Shown here piece after piece: positions 1 to 5,310 of a stretch of DNA of 5,993 nt. Every line of letters begins with the position of its first letter. The stretch's first letter is position 1. The notes under the pieces are model-generated. The model worked only from the letters and a program-made list of their open reading frames with translations. It was not told the origin of the DNA and ran no database searches. The position numbers and the translations under genes are program-made. The DNA comes from Eubacteriales bacterium (GTDB lineage Bacteria; Bacillota_A; Clostridia; Christensenellales; Aristaeellaceae), in assembly GCA_028692205.1 (NCBI GenBank), contig JAQUXV010000177.1, forward strand, positions 1 through 5,993, given 5' to 3'.

Positions 1-248
1 CGCCGATTGCGGAAATTGGCTGCAGGCACGCGCCGCACCCGTGGGTGCTCTCCATCTGCAATAGCCTCCTGAGCGGGCACGCCCGCGAAGGGTTTGCGCA
101 TTTGAAGCGCACGCAAATGGACAACGGCGTCGCCTGCGAGAGTGTGAACGAGCAAACCGGGGTCTGCGAAACGGGCGAGGCATTCGCCACCTGCGCCGGG
201 TTTTTGGCGTATGCGATTGAGCAAAGCCTTTCGCAGGCGAACAAGTGA
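1..248 (+). CDS. C-terminal end of a probable (alpha/alpha)6 glycoside hydrolase, GH125-like
   Basis: The reading frame is open from the left window edge (first full codon at base 3) to TGA at 246-248, leaving about 81 residues; the true start lies outside the window. The visible part contains IAEIG, HPWVLSIC, NGVACESV and GEAFATCAGFLAYAI. In order and spacing this resembles the end of GH125 (metal-independent alpha-mannosidase) proteins, where a WPMSI-like helix is followed by a GFMHESF-like acidic segment and a final hydrophobic WFAWANTLFGELI-like helix. The match is from memory and by eye; the fine residues differ (CESV instead of HESF), so it could be a divergent branch or another (alpha/alpha)6-barrel glycosidase family. 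Such enzymes remove sugars from glycans, usually in the cytoplasm. No functional link to the downstream redox genes is evident, and about 500 bases separate it from rex, which has its own promoter. Confidence 0.5.
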   Translation, partial: PIAEIGCRHAPHPWVLSICNSLLSGHAREGFAHLKRTQMDNGVACESVNEQTGVCETGEAFATCAGFLAYAIEQSLSQANK

Positions 249-381
249 GGCGGAAAAATCGGGAGTGAGCCGCCCCTATGTGGATACGGCGGCATCACCG
301 GGGCGGAATCCGGGCGCAGCGGCTGCACGGCAACCCCGCTGATAAGGCGGTACATTTGGTTTGAAACTTTCATCCCTTTGG

Positions 382-424
382 GGCGGGAACTCCGCAGATT
401 GCAAAGTTTTGCGGAGTTCCCGCC
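382..424. repeat. Perfect 15-bp inverted repeat (hairpin), possible terminator of the upstream gene
   Basis: The arm GGCGGGAACTCCGCA at 382-396 is exactly complementary to TGCGGAGTTCCCGCC at 410-424, with a 13-base loop. The stem lies 134 bases past the hydrolase stop codon. It lacks a following run of T (it continues GTTTGGTATAC), so it is not a classic intrinsic terminator, but a stem this long and GC-rich should form in RNA. It could act as a 3'-end stabilising hairpin, a weak bidirectional terminator, or a dispersed palindromic repeat. The structure is seen; the role is not known. Confidence 0.65.
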
Positions 425-577
425 GTTTGGTATACGCCGAATAAAACCCGCTCCGGTTACCTTGGCCTTGCCGGTACAGTGCCGAAAATCCCTGTACGAA
501 TCCCCTTTTCCGGCCCGCATCCCCTGCACTCGTGACCAGGCGCATACGAAGCGGCACCGATTTGAAATACGCGCGTA

Positions 578-627
578 CCCGGCAGCTTTTCGGTGGCGGA
601 AAGGCACCCCCGTTGAAAGCTGCCGGG
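578..627. repeat. 13-bp inverted repeat upstream of the rex promoter
   Basis: CCCGGCAGCTTTT at 578-590 pairs with GAAAGCTGCCGGG at 615-627: twelve Watson-Crick pairs plus one G-T pair at the loop end, enclosing 24 bases that can form a small inner GGTG/CACC stem. It ends 37 bases before the rex -35 element. Only CTTT follows, so termination is possible but weak. It may insulate rex from upstream transcription; this is inference. Confidence 0.55.
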
Positions 628-664
628 CTTTGCGCCTCCGCGCAGACCTCGGAAGCCGCGCCGC

Positions 665-693
665 TTGACACGTTTTCCGTGTAATGGTAAAAT
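665..693 (+). promoter_or_regulatory. Sigma-A-type promoter of the rex-LysR operon
   Basis: A perfect TTGACA -35 box (665-670) is separated by 17 bases from TAAAAT (688-693), which matches five of six consensus positions and is preceded by TGG (685-687), giving an extended -10. Transcription should start near base 700, leaving a leader of about 45 bases before the rex ATG. No TTGTTAA-N4-TTAACAA-like site was found around it, so Rex autoregulation through a canonical box is not supported here. Confidence 0.85.
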
Positions 694-745
694 TTCGATA
701 TTGCAAGAACGATATCCAAGACCGAAGCAATCGAGGGATTCGAAC

Positions 746-1420
746 ATGACAAAGCATATTCCGTACAGCGGGCCGGTGATCTCGCTGCAGGCGCTGCAGC
801 GGATGCCTTCGTACCTGTATTACCTGCGCTCCCTTCAGGAGGAGGGCGTGCGCAGCGTATCGGCGTCGAAAACCGCCGATCATTTCGGGCTTACGGAAAT
901 ACAGGTGCGCAAGGATTTTGCCGCCGTCAGCACCACGCCGGGAAAACCGAAGTACGGCTTCGGCGTGGAAGAGCTGATTGCCAGCATCGAAAACTATCTG
1001 GGCTTCCGCAACACGAAGGATGCGATTCTGGTGGGCGTAGGCTCGCTGGGGCAGGCGCTGCTGAACTATGAGGGCTTTACCCTTTTCGGCCTGAACATTG
1101 TGGCTGCCTTTGACAACGATACGGCGCTCGTCGGTACGACCGTGAACCAGAAGCCCGTGCTGGCCGCCGCGAAAATCAGCGATACGGCGCGGCGCATGGG
1201 CATCCACATCGGCATTATCACGGTGCCCGCGAAGCAGGCGCAATTGGTGTGCGATCAGCTGGTGGCCGGCGGAGTGAAAGCGATCTGGAACTTTGCGCCG
1301 GTACACCTGTCCGTGCCGGGCGACGTGCTGGTGCAAAACGAAAATATGGCCGTGTCGCTGGCCATCCTCTCCAACCATTTGGAGGAGGAGCTGAACCCGA
1401 ACAGGGGGGTATCTTCGTGA
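746..1420 (+). CDS. rex: Redox-sensing transcriptional repressor Rex
   Basis: Rex is a cytoplasmic repressor that binds DNA when the NADH/NAD+ ratio is low and releases it when NADH binds, so that fermentation and NAD+-regenerating genes are switched on. The 224-residue product has the usual Rex length. Residues 1-85 form the winged-helix domain with recognition-helix signature QVRKD (53-57). Residues 90-210 are a Rossmann domain with G97-V-G99-S-L-G102 and the acidic D123 in AAFDND, expected to hold the adenosine ribose of NAD(H). The C-terminal helix HLEEEL should swap between subunits of the dimer. ATG 746 is preferred because GAGGG (733-737) sits 8 bases ahead, and upstream in-frame starts lie inside the promoter. 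Odd: the family's SYFGxFGxxGxGY wing is replaced by AAVSTTPGKPKYGFG (59-73), as in a Clostridia-type Rex branch. It is the first gene of an operon with the LysR-type regulator. Confidence 0.93.
   Translation: MTKHIPYSGPVISLQALQRMPSYLYYLRSLQEEGVRSVSASKTADHFGLTEIQVRKDFAAVSTTPGKPKYGFGVEELIASIENYLGFRNTKDAILVGVGSLGQALLNYEGFTLFGLNIVAAFDNDTALVGTTVNQKPVLAAAKISDTARRMGIHIGIITVPAKQAQLVCDQLVAGGVKAIWNFAPVHLSVPGDVLVQNENMAVSLAILSNHLEEELNPNRGVSS
1403..1420 (+). promoter_or_regulatory. Ribosome binding site and GTGA start/stop overlap
   Basis: AGGGGGG (1403-1409) lies 7 bases before GTG 1417, and the bases GTGA at 1417-1420 contain both the start of the LysR-type gene and the TGA stop of rex. The site decides the GTG start: the same frame is open far upstream inside rex, but that extension has no family similarity. 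The arrangement predicts translational coupling and balanced synthesis of the two regulators. Confidence 0.8.
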
Positions 1421-2355
1421 ATACGCTGTATTTCCATTATGTGCTGGTGGTGGAACGCGAGCGTTCCATCTCGCGGGCGGCCGAGCGGCTGTTCATCTCC
1501 CAGCCCAGTTTGAGCAAGGCCATCCGGGAAATGGAAGATTCGCTTGGCTACGCCGTGTTCGAGCGCAGCCCCAAAGGGGTTATCCCGACCCCGGAAGGGA
1601 AAAAGCTGCTGGTTTCAGCACGCCGCATTGTGGCGGAGCTGGAGAAGGTGGAGGCCATCCGCACGCCGGAGCAAACCGAAACGCTCTCGCTTCGGTTCTC
1701 CCTGCCCAGATGCAGCTATCTGGCGGACGGGTTCGCCGCCTTCATGACGCGGCTGGATTTAAGCAAGGGAATCGATATCCGTATGCAGGAAACGAATTCC
1801 CTGCAGGCCATCAACAACGTTGCCAACGGGCAGTGCCAGCTGGCGGTCATCCGCTACCAGCCGCTGTACGAGGCGTATTTTCTGGATGCGCTCAAAGAAC
1901 GCCGCCTGGAAGGCGAGCTGATTTGGGAAAGCGATTATCTGGCCCTGTTTTCACAGCAGCATTCTCTGGCGCAGGCCCCCGTGGTGACGCTGGAACAGCT
2001 GCGCGAGGGGATTGAGATCGTTTATGGGGATTCGTATGTGCCGTACCTGTCCGCCAACGAAACCATCCAGAACCGGGACCCGCTGCTGGCGGACCGCCAT
2101 GTGTACCTGTTTGACCGCGCCAACCAGTTCGAGCTGCTTTCCCGGCTGCCGACCGCCTACCTTTGGGCGTCGCCTCTGCCGGCCGGGCTGCTGAAACGGT
2201 ATGCCCTTGCACAGCGGAAATGCGAAGCGCCCAACCACCGTTTTAAGGATATGCTGGTGTACCCGACCGGCTACCGATTTACCGAGCTGGATCGGCGGCT
2301 GGTGGATCGGCTGTACGCGGCAAAAAACGAAGTCGCCTTTATGGATGTGCATTGA
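1417..2355 (+). CDS. LysR-family transcriptional regulator
   Basis: A 312-residue protein, close to the typical LysR-type length of about 300. Residues 1-60 are the winged helix-turn-helix: SISRAAERLFISQPSLSKAIREMEDSLG (17-44) contains the standard AA.L..SQP.LS..I..LE..LG pattern, followed by FER (48-50) and TPEGKKLL (58-65). Residues about 62-80 form the linker helix used for dimerisation. From about residue 88 to 295 comes the periplasmic-binding-like effector domain, whose ligand cannot be read from sequence. Such proteins act as tetramers on dyadic operators with a T-N11-A-like core, mostly as activators. It overlaps rex by 4 bases and shares its promoter, which is unusual because LysR genes are normally monocistronic and divergent from a target. 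Two ATTCC/GGAAT dyads in the window (2519-2555 and 3715-3730) are candidate operators; this assignment is inference. Confidence 0.93.
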   Translation: MNTLYFHYVLVVERERSISRAAERLFISQPSLSKAIREMEDSLGYAVFERSPKGVIPTPEGKKLLVSARRIVAELEKVEAIRTPEQTETLSLRFSLPRCSYLADGFAAFMTRLDLSKGIDIRMQETNSLQAINNVANGQCQLAVIRYQPLYEAYFLDALKERRLEGELIWESDYLALFSQQHSLAQAPVVTLEQLREGIEIVYGDSYVPYLSANETIQNRDPLLADRHVYLFDRANQFELLSRLPTAYLWASPLPAGLLKRYALAQRKCEAPNHRFKDMLVYPTGYRFTELDRRLVDRLYAAKNEVAFMDVH

Positions 2356-2518
2356 CCGCGCAGCGGCGGGAAGAGCGGCGCGGGCCAACGGGCCTGCCTG
2401 AAACCGAGGGCGCGGTGGAAGCCTTCTTTGGCGGCAGGGGAACAACATCCGGCCTGATGGATGCGGGGGCAACCGCCGCCGGGTTGGCGTAAATGGAGAA
2501 ATCAGTATCATTTTACCG
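2356..2518. other. Downstream flank of the LysR-type gene, no gene seen
   Basis: No credible coding frame. Only minor stems are visible, such as CAACC (2470-2474) with GGTTG (2482-2486), and none is followed by a T run, so the rex-LysR transcript probably continues to the terminator at 2606-2650. Confidence 0.5.
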
Positions 2519-2555
2519 ATTCCATTATATCGATAATGGAATATCTATATTCCAT
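2519..2555. promoter_or_regulatory. Triple half-site ATTCCAT operator (two overlapping palindromes)
   Basis: ATTCCATTAT (2519-2528) is perfectly complementary to ATAATGGAAT (2533-2542) around a 4-base centre. The second arm is reused in another perfect palindrome, ATGGAATAT (2536-2544) with ATATTCCAT (2547-2555) around CT. Three ATTCCAT half-sites are thus laid out forward, reverse, forward. This is the expected look of a LysR-type site with a recognition dyad and an overlapping activation dyad. The first dyad centre is about 68 bases before the start expected from the TATAAT at 2587-2592, close to the usual -65 position of LysR recognition sites. The palindromes are seen; binding by the neighbouring LysR protein is inferred. 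Confidence 0.7.
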
Positions 2556-2586
2556 CTTGCTATAACCCCAACGGTAACTTTCCCGT

Positions 2587-2592
2587 TATAAT
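2587..2592 (+). promoter_or_regulatory. Perfect -10 box without a -35, possibly activator-dependent
   Basis: TATAAT is exact, but the bases at the -35 position (around 2564-2569, AACCCC) do not resemble TTGACA and there is no TG extension. Together with the operator-like palindromes ending at 2555, this suits an activator-dependent promoter. Transcription would begin near 2599, only about 7 bases before the terminator stem. A second perfect TATAAT lies on the - strand at 2524-2529 inside the first palindrome, also without a clear -35. Confidence 0.5.
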
Positions 2593-2605
2593 AAAACACG
2601 CAGCC

Positions 2606-2650
2606 AGGGCGGCCGTTTCCGTAAGGAGCGGCTGCTCTTTATTTTATTTG
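2606..2650 (+). terminator. Strong intrinsic terminator
   Basis: AGGGCGGCCG (2606-2615) pairs with CGGCTGCTCT (2629-2638) through ten pairs including two G-T. The stem then extends by TTCC (2617-2620) with GGAG (2625-2628), one T bulged at 2616, closed by a GTAA loop. The T-rich tract TTATTTTATTTGCTTTTT follows immediately. It may end the rex-LysR operon (stop at 2355), the possible short transcript from 2587, or both. GCAGCC at 2600-2605 could alternatively pair with GGCTGC at 2630-2635, competing with the outer terminator stem. Confidence 0.78.
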
Positions 2651-2660
2651 CTTTTTAAGT

Positions 2661-2737
2661 CCGGCAGCCGGAGAACCGGCTTCTGGGGCCTCTCCGCTGT
2701 GGGATTGCGGAGAAACTGGGATAACCCCGCTGTGGGG
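2661..2737. repeat. Cluster of three small stem-loops upstream of the tandem array
   Basis: Three perfect short stems follow each other: AGCCGG/CCGGCT (2666-2671 with 2676-2681, loop AGAA), TCTCCGC/GCGGAGA (2691-2697 with 2707-2713) and CCCC/GGGG (2725-2728 with 2734-2737). The string CCGCTGTGGG occurs in the last two and again at 2963 and 3140 in the tandem array, hinting that this part is related to, or a decayed part of, the array. Nothing here looks coding. Confidence 0.45.
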
Positions 2738-2838
2738 CTACGGAACAAGCCGCCGCATGCAACCGGGGAGAACAGGCATGTTCCACGCCTTTTCGCATAA
2801 GCGCGAACAGGCGCGGAAAACAGGGATGCAGCTTTACA

Positions 2839-3372
2839 AGGCAATCCTTCGGCGTACCGTTACACCATTACCTCCGCTTTGGGGCGCTTTCGACGCGGCG
2901 TGGCTGCTGCCTCAACGGGTTGCGCCCATCAAGAAAGCAGTGTACGTACGGGCAGTTTATGCCCGCTGTGGGGTATTTCCGGCGTGCTATGACAGTTGCC
3001 ATAACAGGTACATCAATCAAAAAGCAGCACACGCGCGGGCACTTTAATGTCCGCTTTGGAGTGGTTTCGGTGCGGCATGGCTGCTGCCTCAACGGGTTGC
3101 GCCCATCAAGAAAGCGGTGTACGTACGGGCAGTTTATGCCCGCTGTGGGGTATTTCCGGCGTGTTTTGACAGTTGCTTCAGAAGGTGTGCCTATCAAGAA
3201 AAACAGCCCATACGCGGGCGCTTTGGATGCCTGCTTGAGGATACTCCTGATGAAAAGTAGTTACCGCTTCGGTTTGTATGCCTATCAAGAAAAACAGCTT
3301 ATGCACGCATTCTTTTTCTTTCGTCGGGGAGCCTGTAAAGCCCGCTGCACGATAAGGTAACAGCCGGTCGAG
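2839..3372. repeat. Tandem array of about six 88-91 bp hairpin-bearing units
   Basis: Units recognisable by ATCAAGAAA-type heads begin at 2928, 3016, 3105, 3193 and 3284 (spacing 88, 89, 88, 91); a diverged unit precedes them from about 2839. The order is partly dimeric: 2873-2999 recurs at 3050-3176, shifted by 177 bases, with about ten differences by eye. A stem follows the head in units 1 and 3 (CGGGCA/TGCCCG, 2949-2965 and 3126-3142), in unit 2 (3035-3054, with one G-T pair) and in unit 4 (3214-3234, with one G-T pair). The stem survives base changes, which points to selection on structure. The last unit is diverged and contains a T-rich stretch (3310-3322). The unit lengths are not multiples of three and both strands are 'open' over parts, so frames here are repeat artefacts rather than genes. 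Confidence 0.75.
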
Positions 3373-3672
3373 CGTGCTTTCCCGCCTGCTGGAACACGAA
3401 GCGCACAGCGCAAGATCCGCCTATTAAATACACCGATGTGCTGCGGGCTGGCGGGAACTGGCGCTTATCGGCGAATCATGCGCGGCAGGGGTGCCTGCGC
3501 TGCTCAAGCCGGGTTGTATACGGAGGGAAAAGAACCCTGCGCCGCCGCGATTCCGTACCGGTTGGAGGGGGCATTACCGGCAGGCGAACCCTGCGGAGAT
3601 TGCTGCGGCGGAGCGGGATAAACCGGAGAGCCGATATTCCAATAGGCTGATCTGGCCGGAAATCGACCATAA
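3373..3672. other. Noncoding stretch between the repeat array and the adh control region
   Basis: Only short, compositionally biased frames occur, overlapping on both strands without family resemblance or ribosome binding sites. I see no RNA gene. ATATTCCA at 3634-3641 resembles one half of the ATTCCAT operators but has no well-spaced partner. Base composition changes sharply from GC-rich to AT-rich at about 3663, where the adh regulatory region starts. Confidence 0.5.
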
Positions 3673-3694
3673 TAACGATAATATAATATCGTTA
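3673..3694. promoter_or_regulatory. Inverted repeat overlapping the Rex operator
   Basis: TAACGATA (3673-3680) is perfectly complementary to TATCGTTA (3687-3694) around ATATAA. Its right arm shares bases with the left half of the Rex box at 3689-3706, giving a three-half-site layout. A TATAAT (3682-3687) lies in its centre but has no matching -35. It may be a secondary Rex-like site or another regulator's operator. Confidence 0.5.
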
Positions 3695-3706
3695 AAATAT
3701 TAACCA
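3689..3706. promoter_or_regulatory. Rex operator upstream of the alcohol dehydrogenase
   Basis: The 18 bases TCGTTAAAATATTAACCA match the known Rex consensus TTGTTAA-N4-TTAACAA at every specified position except two (C for T at position 2, C for A at position 17). The core GTTAA-AATA-TTAAC is a perfect dyad. The site is 131 bases before the adh ATG, and the same DNA segment encodes a Rex. The likely effect is repression of adh when NADH is low and relief when NADH accumulates. Confidence 0.8.
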
Positions 3707-3714
3707 TATGCCGT

Positions 3715-3730
3715 ATTCCTATAACGGAAT
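3715..3730. promoter_or_regulatory. ATTCC-N6-GGAAT dyad in the adh promoter, candidate LysR-type site
   Basis: ATTCC (3715-3719) and GGAAT (3726-3730) form a 5-bp dyad around TATAAC. Its arms equal the core of the half-sites at 2519-2555. It lies 8 bases beyond the Rex box. TATAAC (3720-3725) could itself be a -10 element, in which case bound protein would block it and the Rex box would cover the -35 region; with the start proposed at 3743-3751 it would instead sit near -35. The dyad is short and could occur by chance, so binding by the LysR protein is a hypothesis. Confidence 0.45.
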
Positions 3731-3742
3731 CACGCTAAACCC

Positions 3743-3751
3743 TGTTAGAAT
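3743..3751 (+). promoter_or_regulatory. Candidate extended -10 promoter of adh
   Basis: TGT followed by TAGAAT (3746-3751) is an extended -10 with five of six consensus bases. The -35 position is poor (AACGGA near 3723-3728), which would suit activator help. The alternative is TATAAC at 3720-3725. Either gives an 80-105 base leader before the adh ATG, with a CGGG/CCCG stem in it (within 3768-3780). Confidence 0.4.
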
Positions 3752-3836
3752 AAGCCTGCGGGCAACCGGGATCAACCCGTTTGCAGCAAGATGCATTTTA
3801 ACAGCGACTCAACATAGGAAGCGGAGGCTTTAGCGT

Positions 3837-5054
3837 ATGGCAAGGTTTACATTACCCAGAGATTTGTACCACGGCAAGGGCGCCCTGGAAGCCCTGAAAA
3901 CGTTCGAAGGCAAGAAAGCGATGATCTGCGTGGGCGGCGGCTCGATGCAGCGGTTCGGCTTTCTGGACAAAGCCATCGCCTACCTGAAAGAGGCGGGCAT
4001 GGAAGTGGAAGTATACAGCGGCATTGAGCCGGACCCCTCCGTGGAAACCGTTATGAAGGGCGCCGACGCGATGCTCAAGTTTGAGCCGGACTGGATTATC
4101 GCCATGGGCGGCGGCTCCCCCATCGACGCCGCAAAGGCCATGTGGATTAAATATGAGTATCCCGAAACGACGTTTGAAGATATGTGCAAGGTTTTCGGCC
4201 TGCCCAAGCTCCGCCGCAAAGCCCATTTCTGCGCCATCTCCTCTACGTCCGGCACCGCCACCGAAGTGACGGCTTTCTCCATCATCACCGATTACCAGAA
4301 GGGCATCAAATACCCCATCGCCGATTTTGAAATCACGCCGGACGTGGCCATTGTGGACCCCGATCTTGCGGAGACTATGCCCCAGAAGCTGGTTGCGCAC
4401 ACCGGCATGGACGCGATGACCCACGCCGTGGAAGCGTACGTATCCACCGCGAACTGCGATTTCACCGATCCGCTGGCGATTTTCGCCATCAAGATGATCC
4501 AGACTGATCTGGTACCCTCCTATGAGGGCGATATGGCCAAGCGCGACAGCATGCACAACGCGCAGTGCCTGGCGGGCATGGCGTTCTCCAACGCGCTGCT
4601 GGGCATTGTCCACTCCATGGCGCACAAGACTGGCGCTGCTTTTGCGGATTACGGCGCGCACATCATCCATGGCGCGGCCAACGCCATGTACCTGCCCAAG
4701 GTAATCGCCTTCAACGCCAAGGATGAGACGGCTGCCAAGCGCTACGCCGTGATCGCCGATTACATGAACCTCGGCGGCTCCACCGTGACGGAAAAGATCG
4801 CCCTGCTGATCGCCTACCTGCGCAAGATGAACGACGAGCTGAAAATTCCTCACTGCATCCAGCATTACGGCAAGGACAGCTATCCCACCGAGGAAGGCTT
4901 CGTGCCCGAGAAGGTGTTCCTGGAGCGCCTGCCCGAGATTGCGAAAAACGCCCTCGGCGACGCCTGCACCGGCTCCAACCCCCGCCAGCCCAGCCAGGAA
5001 GAGATGGAAAAACTGCTGAAGTGCTGCTACTACGACACGGAAGTGGATTTCTAA
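3837..5054 (+). CDS. Iron-containing alcohol dehydrogenase, AdhE C-terminal-domain type
   Basis: This 405-residue cytoplasmic enzyme should interconvert aldehydes and primary alcohols (for example acetaldehyde/ethanol or butyraldehyde/butanol) with NAD(P)H. The N-terminal Rossmann-like domain shows GGGS (33-36) and the family signature GGGSPIDAAK (91-100). The all-helical domain carries the expected metal ligands D192 and H196 (in GMDAMTHAVEAY), H259 (in HSMAH) and H278 (in HIIHGAANA), with H263 in the catalytic position. The stretches KYPIADFEITPDVAIVDP and the end DACTGSNPRQP closely resemble the alcohol dehydrogenase half of AdhE, yet no aldehyde dehydrogenase half is attached, and 405 residues is normal for the stand-alone family. 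About five extra residues between H263 and H278 are shared by a known clostridial subgroup. Lack of an Asp in the GGGS region may favour NADP(H), but this is uncertain. GGAGG (3823-3827) lies 9 bases before ATG. A Rex box lies upstream, and the gene appears monocistronic. Confidence 0.93.
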   Translation: MARFTLPRDLYHGKGALEALKTFEGKKAMICVGGGSMQRFGFLDKAIAYLKEAGMEVEVYSGIEPDPSVETVMKGADAMLKFEPDWIIAMGGGSPIDAAKAMWIKYEYPETTFEDMCKVFGLPKLRRKAHFCAISSTSGTATEVTAFSIITDYQKGIKYPIADFEITPDVAIVDPDLAETMPQKLVAHTGMDAMTHAVEAYVSTANCDFTDPLAIFAIKMIQTDLVPSYEGDMAKRDSMHNAQCLAGMAFSNALLGIVHSMAHKTGAAFADYGAHIIHGAANAMYLPKVIAFNAKDETAAKRYAVIADYMNLGGSTVTEKIALLIAYLRKMNDELKIPHCIQHYGKDSYPTEEGFVPEKVFLERLPEIAKNALGDACTGSNPRQPSQEEMEKLLKCCYYDTEVDF

Positions 5055-5208
5055 GCAAGCGGCGCTTCAACCGCTTTGTGATTGACGCGGAGCGCAGGGC
5101 TTTGGTTTTGCCTTTGCAAACCGGCTCGCCCAACCGCCCGCGCGCCGGAGCACGCAAACCATGACGCGGTCGCGGCTCCCCGCGGGGGCGGCGGCGGATA
5201 GAATTACC
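5055..5208. other. 3' untranslated stretch of adh
   Basis: No gene. A small AAGCGG/CCGCTT stem (5057-5062 with 5071-5076) begins right after the stop codon without a useful T run, and GGTTT (5103-5107) with AAACC (5117-5121) forms another weak stem. The adh transcript probably runs on to the terminator at 5209-5245. Confidence 0.45.
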
Positions 5209-5245
5209 GGAAAGCGGCTGTTGCGCCAATCAACAGCCGTTTTCC
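5209..5245 (+). terminator. Intrinsic terminator after adh
   Basis: GGAAAGCGGCTGTTG (5209-5223) pairs with CAACAGCCGTTTTCC (5231-5245) over 15 pairs with one G-T, around a 7-base loop. The GC-rich part CGGCTGTTG/CAACAGCCG is flanked by A on the left and TTTT on the right, the usual signature of a terminator that can work in either direction. It lies 154 bases after the adh stop and separates adh from the nfnA-like gene. Confidence 0.78.
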
Positions 5246-5310
5246 ATTGGAACCAAAAGGATGGACGTTCTGGACGGAGAAAGCCGGATTGGAAGGCCGT
5301 ACCGGCGGTT

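Larger units (their letters stand above)
249..664. other. Noncoding gap between the hydrolase and rex, rich in hairpins
   Basis: No reading frame here gives a recognisable protein; the longest frames on either strand are low-complexity Arg/Pro/Gly-rich translations typical of GC-rich noncoding DNA. The stretch holds a 6-bp stem (317-322 with 336-341) and the two large hairpins listed separately (382-424 and 578-627), and ends just before the rex promoter. Confidence 0.6.

Noticed and set aside
276..752. Two long - strand frames and a + strand frame before rex
   Set aside because: They overlap each other, the hairpins and the rex promoter, have no ribosome binding site and no recognisable motif.
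1249..1416. N-terminal extension of the LysR-type protein
   Set aside because: It lies inside rex in another frame and the LysR family starts at MNTLYFHYV, just after a good ribosome binding site.
3309..3322. T-rich stretch as an intrinsic terminator of the repeat region
   Set aside because: No stable stem directly precedes the T tract on the + strand.
2920..3360. 146-residue + strand frame containing repeated segments, and a 109-residue repetitive frame on the - strand (2868-3197)
   Set aside because: Both arise from the DNA tandem array. Basic unit lengths of 88, 89 and 91 are not multiples of three, there is no ribosome binding site, and stems are conserved instead of codons.
2839..3372. 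CRISPR array
   Set aside because: The whole unit is conserved, with no unique spacers, and the period is too long with imperfect repeats; no cas gene is present.
3436..3707. Several 61-70 residue frames on both strands
   Set aside because: Overlapping alternatives with Arg/Gly-rich composition, no ribosome binding site and no family features.
3852..4865. 337-residue - strand open frame opposite adh
   Set aside because: Shadow of the GC-rich, strongly supported adh reading frame; the translation is His/Gly/Val-rich and matches no family I recognise.
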